NCBI GenBank assembly: GCA_045805265.1
Contig: JBJMLO010000030.1
Location: 334,597-398,596, forward strand
Direction: 5' to 3'
From: JBJMLO01 sp045805265
GTDB lineage: Bacteria; Actinomycetota; UBA4738; JACQTL01
DNA: 64,000 nucleotides
Shown here: positions 35,041 through 43,028 of the stretch, piece by piece
Layout: each line of letters starts with the position of its first letter
Position numbering within the stretch: position 1 is the first letter of the stretch
Translations under genes and position numbers: made by a program
Notes under the pieces: model-generated
Told to the model about the DNA's origin: nothing
Databases searched by the model: none
Seen by the model: only the letters and a program-made list of their open reading frames with translations

Positions 35041-36170
35041 CCCTGGCAGGGCACCGCCGTGATGGGATCGATCTGATGGAACACGTCGGCTGCGATGTCA
35101 AGCCACTGGGGAGACAATGTCAACCCCAATCGATGCGCGACGGCCTGGTTGACGTACAGGTCGAGCTGGTTGGTCGGCTCGACCGGCAGGTCCGCGGGGT
35201 TGGCGCCCTTCAGGATCTTGTCCACGTACGGTGCCGCTCGTGCGCCCACCGTTGCGAAGTCCTCCGAATACGAGAACAGGCCGCCCTTCTGGACCCGCAA
35301 CTGGCTGCCCACCGAGATGGGGAGGCCTTGCCGGAGTGCCAGGCCGACCATGGTGAGTGTGAACTTCGTCTGGAGGTCCTGAGAGGCGATGACGACCCCA
35401 TCGGCGTCCCCCGGCTTCAGCTGGTCGAACAGCTCATCGATCTCCGCTTCCGTGGATGCCGGCCTCGCGTCGACCGTCACGCCAATGGCCCGTCCCGCCT
35501 CCCGAGTGTCGGCCAACAGATCCGCACTCGTGGGATCGACCGGGTCCGTCACCGCGATCACGGTTCGTAGGCCGGGCACCAGGTTCTTGAACATCTCGAG
35601 CTGTTTCCCCGCCACGTTGGGGAAGCCCTGGATCCCCGTCATGTTGCCTCCCGGATGAGCGGGATCCTCGATGAAGCCCGCTTTGTCCGGCTCGAAGGCA
35701 TGCAGGAACACGATCGGGATGGTGTTCGTGGCCGCATGCGCGGCCCGGATCGTCTGGCCCTCGAAGGCCACGATCAGATCGACCTTCTCACCCACCAGCT
35801 CCTTGGCCGCTGCGTCAGCGGCGGCCTCGTCCTCGAGGTTCCGCCACTCCAGCACCACCTTTGGGCCGGGCACGATGATCTTTTCGCCCGAACACGTAGG
35901 TCGGTGGACCGCCTGCAGCTCGGCCTCGAACTTGCCGGTCTGATCCGCGGTCACCCGCCCAAGTTGTTGGAGCCCCTCGACCACCGGAAACAGGGACCCT
36001 GGGTAGTGGTCCAGCCCGACGTGGATCAGCGCGATATGGAAGACCTTGGATGACGATGAGGTCGGGCCGGGCGCCCCCGACGAGCGGGTGCAGGCGGCCG
36101 CCAGCAGGAACAGAACGAGCACGAGTCTCTTGAGGTGAACCCCTCCGCCGTTCCATAGCGAGTCTTGCAC
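35037..36170 (-). CDS. ABC-type substrate-binding lipoprotein (PF04392/TrpX-like)
   Basis: 377 residues. A lipoprotein signal (VLVLFLLAAACTRSSG) places the lipidated Cys at about residue 27. The mature part is a periplasmic-binding fold of the ABC_sub_bind family: FHIALIHVGLDHYPGS, VDLIVAFEGQTIRAAHAATN, IPIVFLHAFEPDKAGF, DGVVIASQDLQTK. No permease or ATPase gene accompanies it; a sensor kinase follows with a GTGA overlap. It may therefore present a ligand to the kinase rather than to a transporter. GTG 36170 is the only start that keeps the full signal peptide; a GTG within the hydrophobic core is less likely. Confidence 0.85.
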   Translation of the reverse strand: MQDSLWNGGGVHLKRLVLVLFLLAAACTRSSGAPGPTSSSSKVFHIALIHVGLDHYPGSLFPVVEGLQQLGRVTADQTGKFEAELQAVHRPTCSGEKIIVPGPKVVLEWRNLEDEAAADAAAKELVGEKVDLIVAFEGQTIRAAHAATNTIPIVFLHAFEPDKAGFIEDPAHPGGNMTGIQGFPNVAGKQLEMFKNLVPGLRTVIAVTDPVDPTSADLLADTREAGRAIGVTVDARPASTEAEIDELFDQLKPGDADGVVIASQDLQTKFTLTMVGLALRQGLPISVGSQLRVQKGGLFSYSEDFATVGARAAPYVDKILKGANPADLPVEPTNQLDLYVNQAVAHRLGLTLSPQWLDIAADVFHQIDPITAVPCQG

Positions 36171-36472
36171 CGCTCCATCGCCCCCTTCTCGGCCCGTCGG
36201 CGAACCATGAACCGAGAGGTCCGATCGCCCGTGTGGTTCTTACTCCGCCGACCTGGCATGTTTCAAGATCTCCGCGACAATCGTCTCCTTCGTCCTGCGG
36301 TTCCTTCGGCTCGCTGCCGAAGCATGCACCGGCCATCCCGAGGGGGGAATGCCTCCGACGGGCACGATCCCCTATCCTCGTGGGCAGGGGTCCCTTGCCT
36401 TCCGGCAACCTGCTCCAACATGGGCTGATCACCCGGATGTGCAGGTGGCCGGAGGTAGAGTCGCCACTACCG
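36171..36472. other. 302-bp divergent intergenic region
   Basis: It separates the leftward signalling operon from the rightward FHA-HTH gene. A candidate leftward promoter sits at 36237-36266. A rightward -10-like TATCCT occurs near 36373, with no clear -35. No gene or RNA family was recognised. Confidence 0.45.
36237..36266 (-). promoter_or_regulatory. Candidate promoter of the signalling operon
   Basis: Minus strand: -35 TTGAAA, 18-base spacer, -10 TAAGAA. It lies about 65 bases upstream of the lipoprotein start at 36170. The -10 is imperfect. Confidence 0.35.
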
Positions 36473-37078
36473 ATGGCTGCCCATCTGGAGGTCCAAGGCC
36501 CCAAAGGGGTGAAGCCGATCCCGCTGGGGACCGAGCGCGCCACCATCGGCGCCGGGGCCACCAACGATGTCGTCATCTCCTGGGACCGGACCGTGTCGCG
36601 CCTGCACGCGGTGGTCGAGCGGATCGGGGAGGCGGGGTGGGTGGTCCGGGATCTGTCCTCGCGCAACGGGACGTTCGTAAACGGCGAACGCATCTGGCGG
36701 GAGCGCCCGGTCTCCTCGGGGGATGAGATCCGGGTCGGCTCCACCAACATCCTGTTCCGGTCCGACGAGCCCTCCCCGGAGCAGTGGACGACGGTCTCCC
36801 CCAAACCCACGCCCGCCATTACCCCGCGGGAACGCGAGGTCCTGATCACCCTGTGCCGGCCGATGTTCTCAGGAGACGTGTTCACCGAGCCCGCATCCAT
36901 CCGCGCCATCGCCCGGGAGCTGTTCATCTCCGAGGCGGCGGTGAAGCAGCATCTGGTCCGCCTCTACGACAAGTTCGACATCCCGGGTGAGACGGAGCGG
37001 CGGCGGGTCCGGCTGGCGAACGAGGCGCTCCGGCGCAACGTGGTGCGGGTGGCCGAGCTTCAGGAGCGAAGGCCGTGA
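36473..37078 (+). CDS. FHA domain protein with C-terminal HTH
   Basis: 201 residues. The FHA domain (about 1-100) has the phosphothreonine-binding pattern: TIGAGATNDVVI, SRLHAVVER, DLSSRNGTFVNGERI, SSGDEIRVG. The C-terminal half (about 115-201) has ITPREREVLITLCRP and RAIARELFISEAAVKQHLVR, a LuxR/actinobacterial FHA-HTH type DNA-binding domain. It is divergent from the operon with the Ser/Thr kinase fusion, so it is a plausible phosphorylation target or reader. The ATG at 36473 is chosen; an in-frame ATG at 36437 would add 12 residues. Confidence 0.85.
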   Translation: MAAHLEVQGPKGVKPIPLGTERATIGAGATNDVVISWDRTVSRLHAVVERIGEAGWVVRDLSSRNGTFVNGERIWRERPVSSGDEIRVGSTNILFRSDEPSPEQWTTVSPKPTPAITPREREVLITLCRPMFSGDVFTEPASIRAIARELFISEAAVKQHLVRLYDKFDIPGETERRRVRLANEALRRNVVRVAELQERRP

Positions 37079-37196
37079 GCGGCACGGTGGAGCGCAATGG
37101 GATACACGGGATTCGACCTGGCTGCGCCTCCTGGTCGAGGGGATGCACCGGAGGCCCCACTCGGGCTCCGGCGCAAGGGTTCAGGCGAGCCCGGCT

Positions 37197-37646
37197 CTAG
37201 TGGGGCGCTGACGCCGCCGCCTCGCCGGCGCCGGCCAGCGCTTCCTGCAGCACGTCCCAGGCCAGCACCGCGCATTTGATGCGGATGGGGTACTTGACGA
37301 CCCCCTTCAGCGCCACCAGGTCGCCGAACTCGTCCTCTTCGGGGTCGACCTCGCCGGCCATCATTCCCCGGAAGTCCGATGCCAGGTGCAGTGCCTCCGG
37401 GATCGGCTTCCCCTTTACCGCGTCGGTCAGCATGGAGGCCGACGACTGGGAGATCGAACAGCCCTGGCCCTGGAACGCGACGTCGGCTACCCGACCGTCC
37501 TCCACGTGCGCGTAGACGGTGATCTCGTCGCCGCACAGCGGGTTGTTCCGCGAGCACGACAGCTCTGCCTCGGGCAGCTCTCGCTTGTTCCGGGGGTTCT
37601 TGTAGTGGTCGAGGATGACTTCCTTGTACAGGTCGTCGAGGGACAT
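37197..37646 (-). CDS. sufU: SufU iron-sulfur assembly protein
   Basis: 149 residues. The three conserved Cys and one Asp of SufU are visible: NPLCGDEITV, GQGCSISQSSASM and RIKCAVLAWDVL. SufU activates the cysteine desulfurase SufS by accepting persulfide sulfur through its zinc site. It is the last gene of the leftward suf cluster, separated from sufS by a short gene and a hairpin. Confidence 0.95.
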   Translation of the reverse strand: MSLDDLYKEVILDHYKNPRNKRELPEAELSCSRNNPLCGDEITVYAHVEDGRVADVAFQGQGCSISQSSASMLTDAVKGKPIPEALHLASDFRGMMAGEVDPEEDEFGDLVALKGVVKYPIRIKCAVLAWDVLQEALAGAGEAAASAPH

Positions 37647-37698
37647 ATAGGAAGTCTAAAGCACCCGACCGGGACTCCCCGAGCTGCGGACGCGCCAA

Positions 37699-37726
37699 GG
37701 GCGGGCTCCCCGCGAGAAGCCCGCCC
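37699..37726 (-). terminator. GC-rich hairpin between sufS and sufU
   Basis: A perfect 9-bp stem GGGCGGGCT/AGCCCGCCC around a 10-base loop, 25 bases after the stop of the 29-residue gene. There is no T-run, so it may tune sufU expression or protect the 3' end rather than fully terminate. Confidence 0.45.
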
Positions 37727-37750
37727 CTGTCGGTTCTCGCGCGCCGGTCG

Positions 37751-37840
37751 CTACGACTCGGTGGCCTGGCGGTTCCGGATGAACGCCAGCGCGGCCACGC
37801 CGAGCGACAGCAGCGCGAGCAGGATGAGCACCTTCTTCAC
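37751..37840 (-). CDS. 29-residue single-span membrane peptide
   Basis: A very short gene: GTG start preceded by GGAGGAGG with four bases between, then VKKVLILLALLSLGVAALA, a basic FIRNRQ and an acidic end. One hydrophobic helix with positive ends. The strong ribosome binding site and clean TAG argue that it is translated. It resembles in layout the small actinobacterial membrane proteins of the DLW-39 kind but lacks their C-terminal tail. It lies between sufS and sufU; a role in Fe-S assembly is not shown. Confidence 0.6.
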   Translation of the reverse strand: MKKVLILLALLSLGVAALAFIRNRQATES

Positions 37841-37925
37841 GGGACCTCCTCCGTGGACGGCCTGGTTCCATCGTTCCACGCCGGCGCGCCCCTGAAAAGT
37901 CCCATTCCGGGGGCGCCCCGGGAAA

Positions 37926-39179
37926 TCACGCGAACAGCTCGCCGGCCTTGTGGAGGGCGGCGATCAGCGCGTCGACCTCGTCGCGGGTGCTGTACAGGTA
38001 GAAGGACGCGCGGGCGGTGGCCGGGACGCCCAGCACCCGGTGGAGGATCTGGGTGCAGTGGTGGCCGGCCCGGATGGCCACGCCCTCCTGGTCCAGCACC
38101 TGGGACAGGTCGTGGGGGTGGATGTCGCGGAACCAGAACGAGATCTCCGCGCCGCGCTCGGACATGTCGTGCGGGCCGAAGACCCGCGCGCCGATCTCGA
38201 CGAGCCGGTCGATCGCGTACTGGGCGACGTCCTCCTCGTGGGCCCGGACGGCCTCCATGCCGATCGGCTCGAGGTAGTCGATCGCTGCAGCCAGCCCGAT
38301 CTCCTCGGCGATGTTCATCGTCCCGGCCTCGAACTTCCAGGGGATCTCGCGCCACGTCGACTCGGCGCGGTGGACCTCCCGGATCATCTCGCCCCCACCG
38401 AGGAACGGGTCCATGGCCTCCAGGAGCTCGGGCTTCGCGTACAGCCCGCCGGACGCCGTCGGGCCGAGCATCTTGTGGCCGGAGATCGTCAGGAAGTCGC
38501 AGTCGAGGACGCGGACGTCGACCGGCGCGTGCGGGACCAGCTGCGCGCCGTCCACCAGCACCAGCGCGCCGATCGCATGGGCGTCGTCGGCGATGCGCCG
38601 GAGCGGGGGCATGGTGCCGAGCACGTTCGACATGCCGCTGATCGCGACCAGACGCGTGTTCGGCCCCAGCAGCCGGTCGAACTCCTCGAGGTCGAGGCGG
38701 CCCTCCTCGGTGACCGGCACGTACCGGAGCACCGCGCCGGTGTCCCGGGCCACGAGCTGCCACGGGATGATGTTCGAGTGGTGCTCGAGCTCGGAGAGCA
38801 CGATCTCGTCGCCCTCGCGCAGGAACTTCCGTCCCCAGCCGTACGCGACGAGGTTGATCGACTCCGTGGTGCCGCGGTTGAACACGATCGACTCGGCCGA
38901 GGGCGCGCCGACGAAAGACGCGAGCTTGGCCCGGGCATCCTCGTACGCGACCGTGGCCTCCTCGGCCAGCGTGTGCACCGAGCGATGGGTGTTCGCGTTG
39001 TGCCGCTCGTAGTAGTCGACGATCGCCTCGATGACCGCCCTGGGCTTCTGGCTGGTCGCCGCGGAGTCGAGGTACACGAGCGGCCTGTCGTGGATCGTCC
39101 GGTCGAGGATCGGGAAATCCTTGCGGAGGCGCTCGACGTCGAGCGCCGGCCGTCCCGTCCTCTCGGCAACCGTCGCCAT
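37926..39179 (-). CDS. sufS: SufS cysteine desulfurase
   Basis: 417 residues, group II aminotransferase class V. The PLP lysine is in TISGHKMLGPTASG, the catalytic Cys in IRAGHHCTQILHR, and LDSAATSQKPRAVIEA is the N-terminal signature. It mobilises sulfur from cysteine for cluster assembly and passes it to SufU. It starts 14 bases after sufC and is part of the sufD-Rieske-sufC-sufS unit. Confidence 0.96.
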   Translation of the reverse strand: MATVAERTGRPALDVERLRKDFPILDRTIHDRPLVYLDSAATSQKPRAVIEAIVDYYERHNANTHRSVHTLAEEATVAYEDARAKLASFVGAPSAESIVFNRGTTESINLVAYGWGRKFLREGDEIVLSELEHHSNIIPWQLVARDTGAVLRYVPVTEEGRLDLEEFDRLLGPNTRLVAISGMSNVLGTMPPLRRIADDAHAIGALVLVDGAQLVPHAPVDVRVLDCDFLTISGHKMLGPTASGGLYAKPELLEAMDPFLGGGEMIREVHRAESTWREIPWKFEAGTMNIAEEIGLAAAIDYLEPIGMEAVRAHEEDVAQYAIDRLVEIGARVFGPHDMSERGAEISFWFRDIHPHDLSQVLDQEGVAIRAGHHCTQILHRVLGVPATARASFYLYSTRDEVDALIAALHKAGELFA

Positions 39180-39193
39180 ACCTGTCTCCCAGC

Positions 39194-40033
39194 CTACGAC
39201 CGTGGAGCTTCCGGGCTGCCGGTGGCGTCCTCCCGGCCGGCCTCCTCCTCGCTGAGGCCGACCTCCTGGCGGATGCCCTCGTAGCCCTTGTCCTCGAGCT
39301 CCGTGGCCAGCTCGGGGCCGCCCTCCTTGACGATCCGCCCGCCCATCATCACGTGGACGAAGTCCGGGTGGATGTAGTTGAGGATCCGCTGGTAGTGCGT
39401 GATGACCAGCACGCCGAGGCTCGGCCCGATCAGCTTCTCGATGCCGGTCGCCACCGACTTCAACGAGTCGATGTCGAGCCCGGAGTCGGTCTCGTCGAGG
39501 ATCGCGATGTCGGGCTCCAGCACGGCCAGCTGCAGGATCTCGTTCTTCTTCTTCTCGCCGCCGGAGAACCCCTGGTTCACGTAGCGCCGGACCATCTCGT
39601 CCTCGACGCCGACGAGCTCCATCTTCTCCTTCATGTGCTTGCGGAACCCCAGCGCCGAGATCTCCTCGCCCTTCACCGCCTTGTACGCGGTGCGCAGGAA
39701 GTTCACGACGCTGACGCCGGGAACCTCGACCGGGTACTGCATCGCCAGGAACAGGCCCCGCTGCGCGCGCTGGTCCGGGGTCAGGACTAGGACGTCCTCG
39801 CCCTTGAACCGGACCTCCCCCGCCGTCACCTGGTAGCCGGGCCGGCCCATCAGCACGTTCGCCAGCGTCGATTTCCCGCTGCCGTTCGGGCCCATCAGCG
39901 CGTGGGTCTCGCCCTGGCGCACCGTGAGGTCGATACCCTTCAGGATCTCCTTGCCCTCCACGGTCGCATGGAGCCCGCGGACCTCGAGCTCCACCGTCGT
40001 CGTGGGGGCTTGCGTGGCTGCCGTCGTCGTCAT
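39194..40033 (-). CDS. sufC: SufC ATPase of the SufBCD scaffold
   Basis: 279 residues. ABC ATPase with Walker A MGPNGSGKSTLANVLMG, a Q-loop region AMQYPVEVPGVSV, the SufC-type signature NQGFSGGEKKKNEILQLA and Walker B DIAILDETDSGLDID. It drives conformational change in SufB/SufD during Fe-S cluster assembly. The C-terminus has an acidic tail longer than usual. One base separates it from the Rieske gene. Confidence 0.96.
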   Translation of the reverse strand: MTTTAATQAPTTTVELEVRGLHATVEGKEILKGIDLTVRQGETHALMGPNGSGKSTLANVLMGRPGYQVTAGEVRFKGEDVLVLTPDQRAQRGLFLAMQYPVEVPGVSVVNFLRTAYKAVKGEEISALGFRKHMKEKMELVGVEDEMVRRYVNQGFSGGEKKKNEILQLAVLEPDIAILDETDSGLDIDSLKSVATGIEKLIGPSLGVLVITHYQRILNYIHPDFVHVMMGGRIVKEGGPELATELEDKGYEGIRQEVGLSEEEAGREDATGSPEAPRS

Positions 40034-40034
40034 G

Positions 40035-40355
40035 TCAGTCGTCCACCTCGATCAGGATGTCGTCGCCGTCGACCTTCACCGCGTAGGCCCGCACGGGCTG
40101 CGTGGCCGGCAGGGTGCGCGGACGCCCGGTCTCGAGGTCGAAGGTCGAGCCGTGCTTCGCGCATTCGATGGTCCCCATGTCGGGGTCCACCTCGCCCTCG
40201 TCCAGGAACGAGTGCGCATGAGAGCAGATCGCGTCGAGCGCCCGGAACTCGCCGCCGCCGAGGTTCGCCACGGCCACCTCGGTGCCGTCGTATGCGAACC
40301 GCCGGGCCTCGCCCTCCGGCACCTGGTCCGTCGTCGCGATCTTCACGAGCGCCAT
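40035..40355 (-). CDS. Rieske-type [2Fe-2S] ferredoxin (non-heme dioxygenase-like)
   Basis: 106 residues. The Rieske ligand motifs are CSHAHSF and CAKHGSTFD, spaced as in soluble ferredoxin components. No signal or membrane segment is present. The ATG overlaps the sufD stop (ATGA). Such a small Rieske protein is a common member of actinobacterial suf operons; its role there is unproven, possibly electron supply or a client. Confidence 0.93.
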   Translation of the reverse strand: MALVKIATTDQVPEGEARRFAYDGTEVAVANLGGGEFRALDAICSHAHSFLDEGEVDPDMGTIECAKHGSTFDLETGRPRTLPATQPVRAYAVKVDGDDILIEVDD

Positions 40356-41674
40356 CACTCCTCCTGCTCGAGCTCGCGCTCGATGGCCTGCTCGAGGCCG
40401 CGGCGGACCTCGGGAAGGTCGACCTTGTCGAGGACCTCCTGGAAGAAGCCGAACACGATGAGCCGCTCGGCCTCCTTCCGGGGGATGCCCCGGCTCTGCA
40501 GGTAGAACAGGGCCTCCTCGTCCACCGGCCCCACGCTGGCGGCGTGGCCGCACCGGACCTCGTTGTTCTCGATCTCGAGGTTCGGGATGGCGTCGGCCTT
40601 GGCGTGCTCGGACAGGACGATGTTCCGGTTCGTCTGGAAGGCGTCGCTTCGCGACGCGCCCGGCCGGATGTGCACCCACCCGGAGTAGATCGCCCTCGAG
40701 TGGCCCTTCAGCGCGCCCTTGTACAGCAGGTTGGAGTTGCCGTTGCCCGCAACGTGGTCCTGCAACGTCCGATGGTCGAAGTGCTGCGAGCCGTCGGCGA
40801 AGTACAGCCCGAGCATCTCGCTGGTTGCGCCCGGCTCGGCCAGGACGGACTCGAACTCGTTGCGGGACAGGTCGGCCCCGAAGGCCACGCTGAGCGACCG
40901 GAACTCCGCGTCGCGGGCGAGTCGTGCGCGCTGCACCGACAGGTGCGTGACCCCCGCGCCCCATTCCTGGAGGGAGACGTACCGGACCCTCGACGCCGGG
41001 CCGCAGTCGATCTCGACGACGGCGTCGGAGAGCGCGGCCTCCAGGTCCGGCGAGACGTACCGATCGATGAACGTCACGTCGGACTCCTGGCCGACCACGA
41101 TCAGCGTGTGCGGGAACACGGCCGCGCCGTCGGCCTCGAGGTACGTGAGCGACTGCAGCGGCAGCTCCACGCGGGTGCGGGGCGGGACGTACAGGAAGGT
41201 GCCGCCGGAGCGGAACGCCCCGTGGAGCGCGGTGAACTTCGTCCGGTCGGTGGGGACGATCGCGTGCAGGGCCGGCTCGACCAGCTCCGGATGCGCCTCC
41301 GCCGCGTGGTCGAGGTCGGTGAAGACCACGCCCCGCTCGGCCAGCTCGGGAGCGAGGTGCGACGTCAACGGCTCGGAGTTGCGCTGGACCAGCAGTCCGG
41401 CCCGCTCGCCGACATCACCCGCCGCCTCGAGGACTTCGCCGGGAACGTCGTCGAGGTTGTCGGCGTGCCCGCCCTCCACGAACGCCCGGAACCCCCCGAG
41501 GTCGAGGTCGGACAGGTCGGTGTACCGCCACTCCTCGGTCTCCTGGGCCGGGACCGGCAGGGTCACGAACTCCTCGAGCGCCCGCTCCCGCAGGGCGCGC
41601 ACGAACCCAGTGGCTGCGGGGAGCGCCTGGAGCGCATCCCCATCGAACCCGGTGCGAGTGGCGAGGTCGGCCAA
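40355..41674 (-). CDS. sufD: SufD scaffold subunit
   Basis: 439 residues of the SufB/SufD family: YVPPRTRVELPLQSLTYLE, GWVHIRPGASRSDAFQTNRN, and the C-terminal EVRCGHAASVGPVDEEALFYLQSRGI. Forms SufB-SufC2-SufD. The TTG at 41674 has GGAGAG six bases upstream. It is normally directly behind sufB, but here the sufB gene ends at 56954, about 15.3 kb upstream, with unrelated accessory genes between. sufD must therefore use a promoter of its own or one from the island. Confidence 0.93.
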   Translation of the reverse strand: MADLATRTGFDGDALQALPAATGFVRALRERALEEFVTLPVPAQETEEWRYTDLSDLDLGGFRAFVEGGHADNLDDVPGEVLEAAGDVGERAGLLVQRNSEPLTSHLAPELAERGVVFTDLDHAAEAHPELVEPALHAIVPTDRTKFTALHGAFRSGGTFLYVPPRTRVELPLQSLTYLEADGAAVFPHTLIVVGQESDVTFIDRYVSPDLEAALSDAVVEIDCGPASRVRYVSLQEWGAGVTHLSVQRARLARDAEFRSLSVAFGADLSRNEFESVLAEPGATSEMLGLYFADGSQHFDHRTLQDHVAGNGNSNLLYKGALKGHSRAIYSGWVHIRPGASRSDAFQTNRNIVLSEHAKADAIPNLEIENNEVRCGHAASVGPVDEEALFYLQSRGIPRKEAERLIVFGFFQEVLDKVDLPEVRRGLEQAIERELEQEE

Positions 41675-41852
41675 CTGAGCTCTCCGTCCGTTGAGGATCG
41701 TTCCCGCCCATGCTGGGCCGCACGGGTGGTCGTCCCAAAGTCTATCAACGGGGTCGGATTCACCACGGCCGGCCTGGCCGTGTCAGTGCCTCATGCTTCG
41801 ATGCACACCACGAGGGACGAGCGAGGGGAACGCCATTGGATCATTCATATGG

Positions 41853-41858
41853 TACTGT
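41853..41858 (+). promoter_or_regulatory. Extended -10 element of the antitoxin/MazF operon
   Basis: TGGTACTGT contains TACTGT preceded by TG, seven bases before the GTG start at 41866. The spacing implies a leaderless transcript. No convincing -35 is seen. Confidence 0.4.
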
Positions 41859-41865
41859 CGCGAGC

Positions 41866-42135
41866 GTGACCAGGAAGCAGGTGATCGTGCAGCTGGACGA
41901 CGACCTCGTCGCCGAGCTCGACCGATCGGCTGCGGCCGACGGGATCAGCCGTTCGGAGGCGCTGCGACGTGCCGCTCGCGACTACCTCGACCGCGAGTGG
42001 GAGCGGGAGGCCGATCGACGCTACGCGCAGAGCTATCGCGAGCACCCACCCGGCTGGGAATGGGACGACAACATCGCCGAGTGGGATCCGAAGCGTTCCG
42101 GGGAAGGTGAGGAGGCGAGCACTGAGGCGGGGTGA
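41866..42135 (+). CDS. Ribbon-helix-helix (CopG-like) antitoxin
   Basis: 89 residues. The N-terminal ribbon-helix-helix is clear: KQVIVQLDDDLVAELDRSAAADGISRSEALRRA. A charged C-terminal tail (WEWDDNIAEWDP) likely binds and inhibits the toxin. The stop lies inside the start region of the MazF-like gene (28-base overlap). It probably represses its own leaderless promoter. Confidence 0.85.
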   Translation: MTRKQVIVQLDDDLVAELDRSAAADGISRSEALRRAARDYLDREWEREADRRYAQSYREHPPGWEWDDNIAEWDPKRSGEGEEASTEAG

Positions 42136-42457
42136 GATCTACTGGGCCGACCTGCCCGGACGGTACGCTCGCCGGCCCATCCTCATCGTGACGAGGAGCC
42201 CGACGCTCCGGTCCGCAACCCGCATCGTGGCGGCTCCGGTCACGAGGCATGTCAGGGCCCTCGAATCCGAGATCGACCTGGGTCCCCGCGAGGGGCTTCG
42301 GAGTCGCTCTGCGGCCAGCTGCGACAACCTTCAGGCAGTGAGCCGCTCGGCGATCGATCCTCGACCCGTGGGACGGCTCGCGCGACACCGTTTGCCGGAA
42401 CTCGACGCGGCGCTGCGCTACGCGCTCGAGATCCGGTGTCCGCCCCTCACCCGGTAG
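42107..42457 (+). CDS. MazF/PemK-family endoribonuclease toxin
   Basis: 116 residues. The family signature RRGEIYWADLPGRYARRPIL is followed by VTRSPTLRSATRIVAAPVTR and SAASCDNLQAVSRSAI. MazF toxins cleave single-stranded RNA at short motifs; the target here is unknown. GTG 42107 is used, with GGGGAA just upstream; the overlap with the antitoxin keeps both in one transcript. It is the first gene pair inside the island next to sufD. Confidence 0.88.
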   Translation: MRRRALRRGEIYWADLPGRYARRPILIVTRSPTLRSATRIVAAPVTRHVRALESEIDLGPREGLRSRSAASCDNLQAVSRSAIDPRPVGRLARHRLPELDAALRYALEIRCPPLTR

Positions 42458-42473
42458 AGATCCGCTCGGTGGT

Positions 42474-42950
42474 TCAGCGACTGTTCCACGTGTGATAGGC
42501 GCGGGCGCACCAGGCTGGCTCACGATCTTCCCAGCTGCCGAATACCCAATCCGAGCCGAACTGTTTCGGCAGGTCGAGGACCCAGCCCTTCGGGATGAGG
42601 TACTCGTGGACGAGGTCGGCCCCGGCGGCGACGGCGGCCTGGAGGTCGTCGGCCTCCAGGCGCAGCGCGTACGAGGTCCCCAGCGCGACGGCCATCACGA
42701 CCTGGGCGTGCGGATGCACCAGCCCCGGGGTCCCCAGGACCATGGCCCGGCAGTCCTCGGGCAGGGCCGGGCCGATGGCATTCCATAGCCGCTCGACGAT
42801 GTCGGGATGGGACCCGGCCTGCAGGTAGGGATCCGGATGCTCCTCGGGCGGCTGGACGAGCGGAGCACCCGGCGCCCGCCCCTCGAGGTACGCGAGGACT
42901 CCCCGGTTGGCGGGAAGCTCGGGATCGACCTCGATCCGGTTCGCTTGCAC
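42474..42950 (-). CDS. Conserved-looking cytoplasmic protein of unknown function
   Basis: 158 residues from a GTG. It has no signal, membrane segment or known motif. Visible features are HPDIVERLWNAIGPALPED, a stretch resembling GTPGLVHPHAQVVMAVALGTSY, and a Trp-rich C-terminus (GWVLDLP, DWVFGSWED, WCARAYHTWN). The codon pattern and length suggest a real gene. It is convergent with the MazF-like gene (16 bases) and lies downstream of hsdR. I do not recognise it. Confidence 0.6.
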   Translation of the reverse strand: MQANRIEVDPELPANRGVLAYLEGRAPGAPLVQPPEEHPDPYLQAGSHPDIVERLWNAIGPALPEDCRAMVLGTPGLVHPHAQVVMAVALGTSYALRLEADDLQAAVAAGADLVHEYLIPKGWVLDLPKQFGSDWVFGSWEDREPAWCARAYHTWNSR

Positions 42951-43028
42951 CGGAACCCTCCGGAGGCTGCCGCGCTACCTGCTCCTTCTACCCGACACCG
43001 TGGCACCCCGGCAAGGGGGTCCGCCCAG

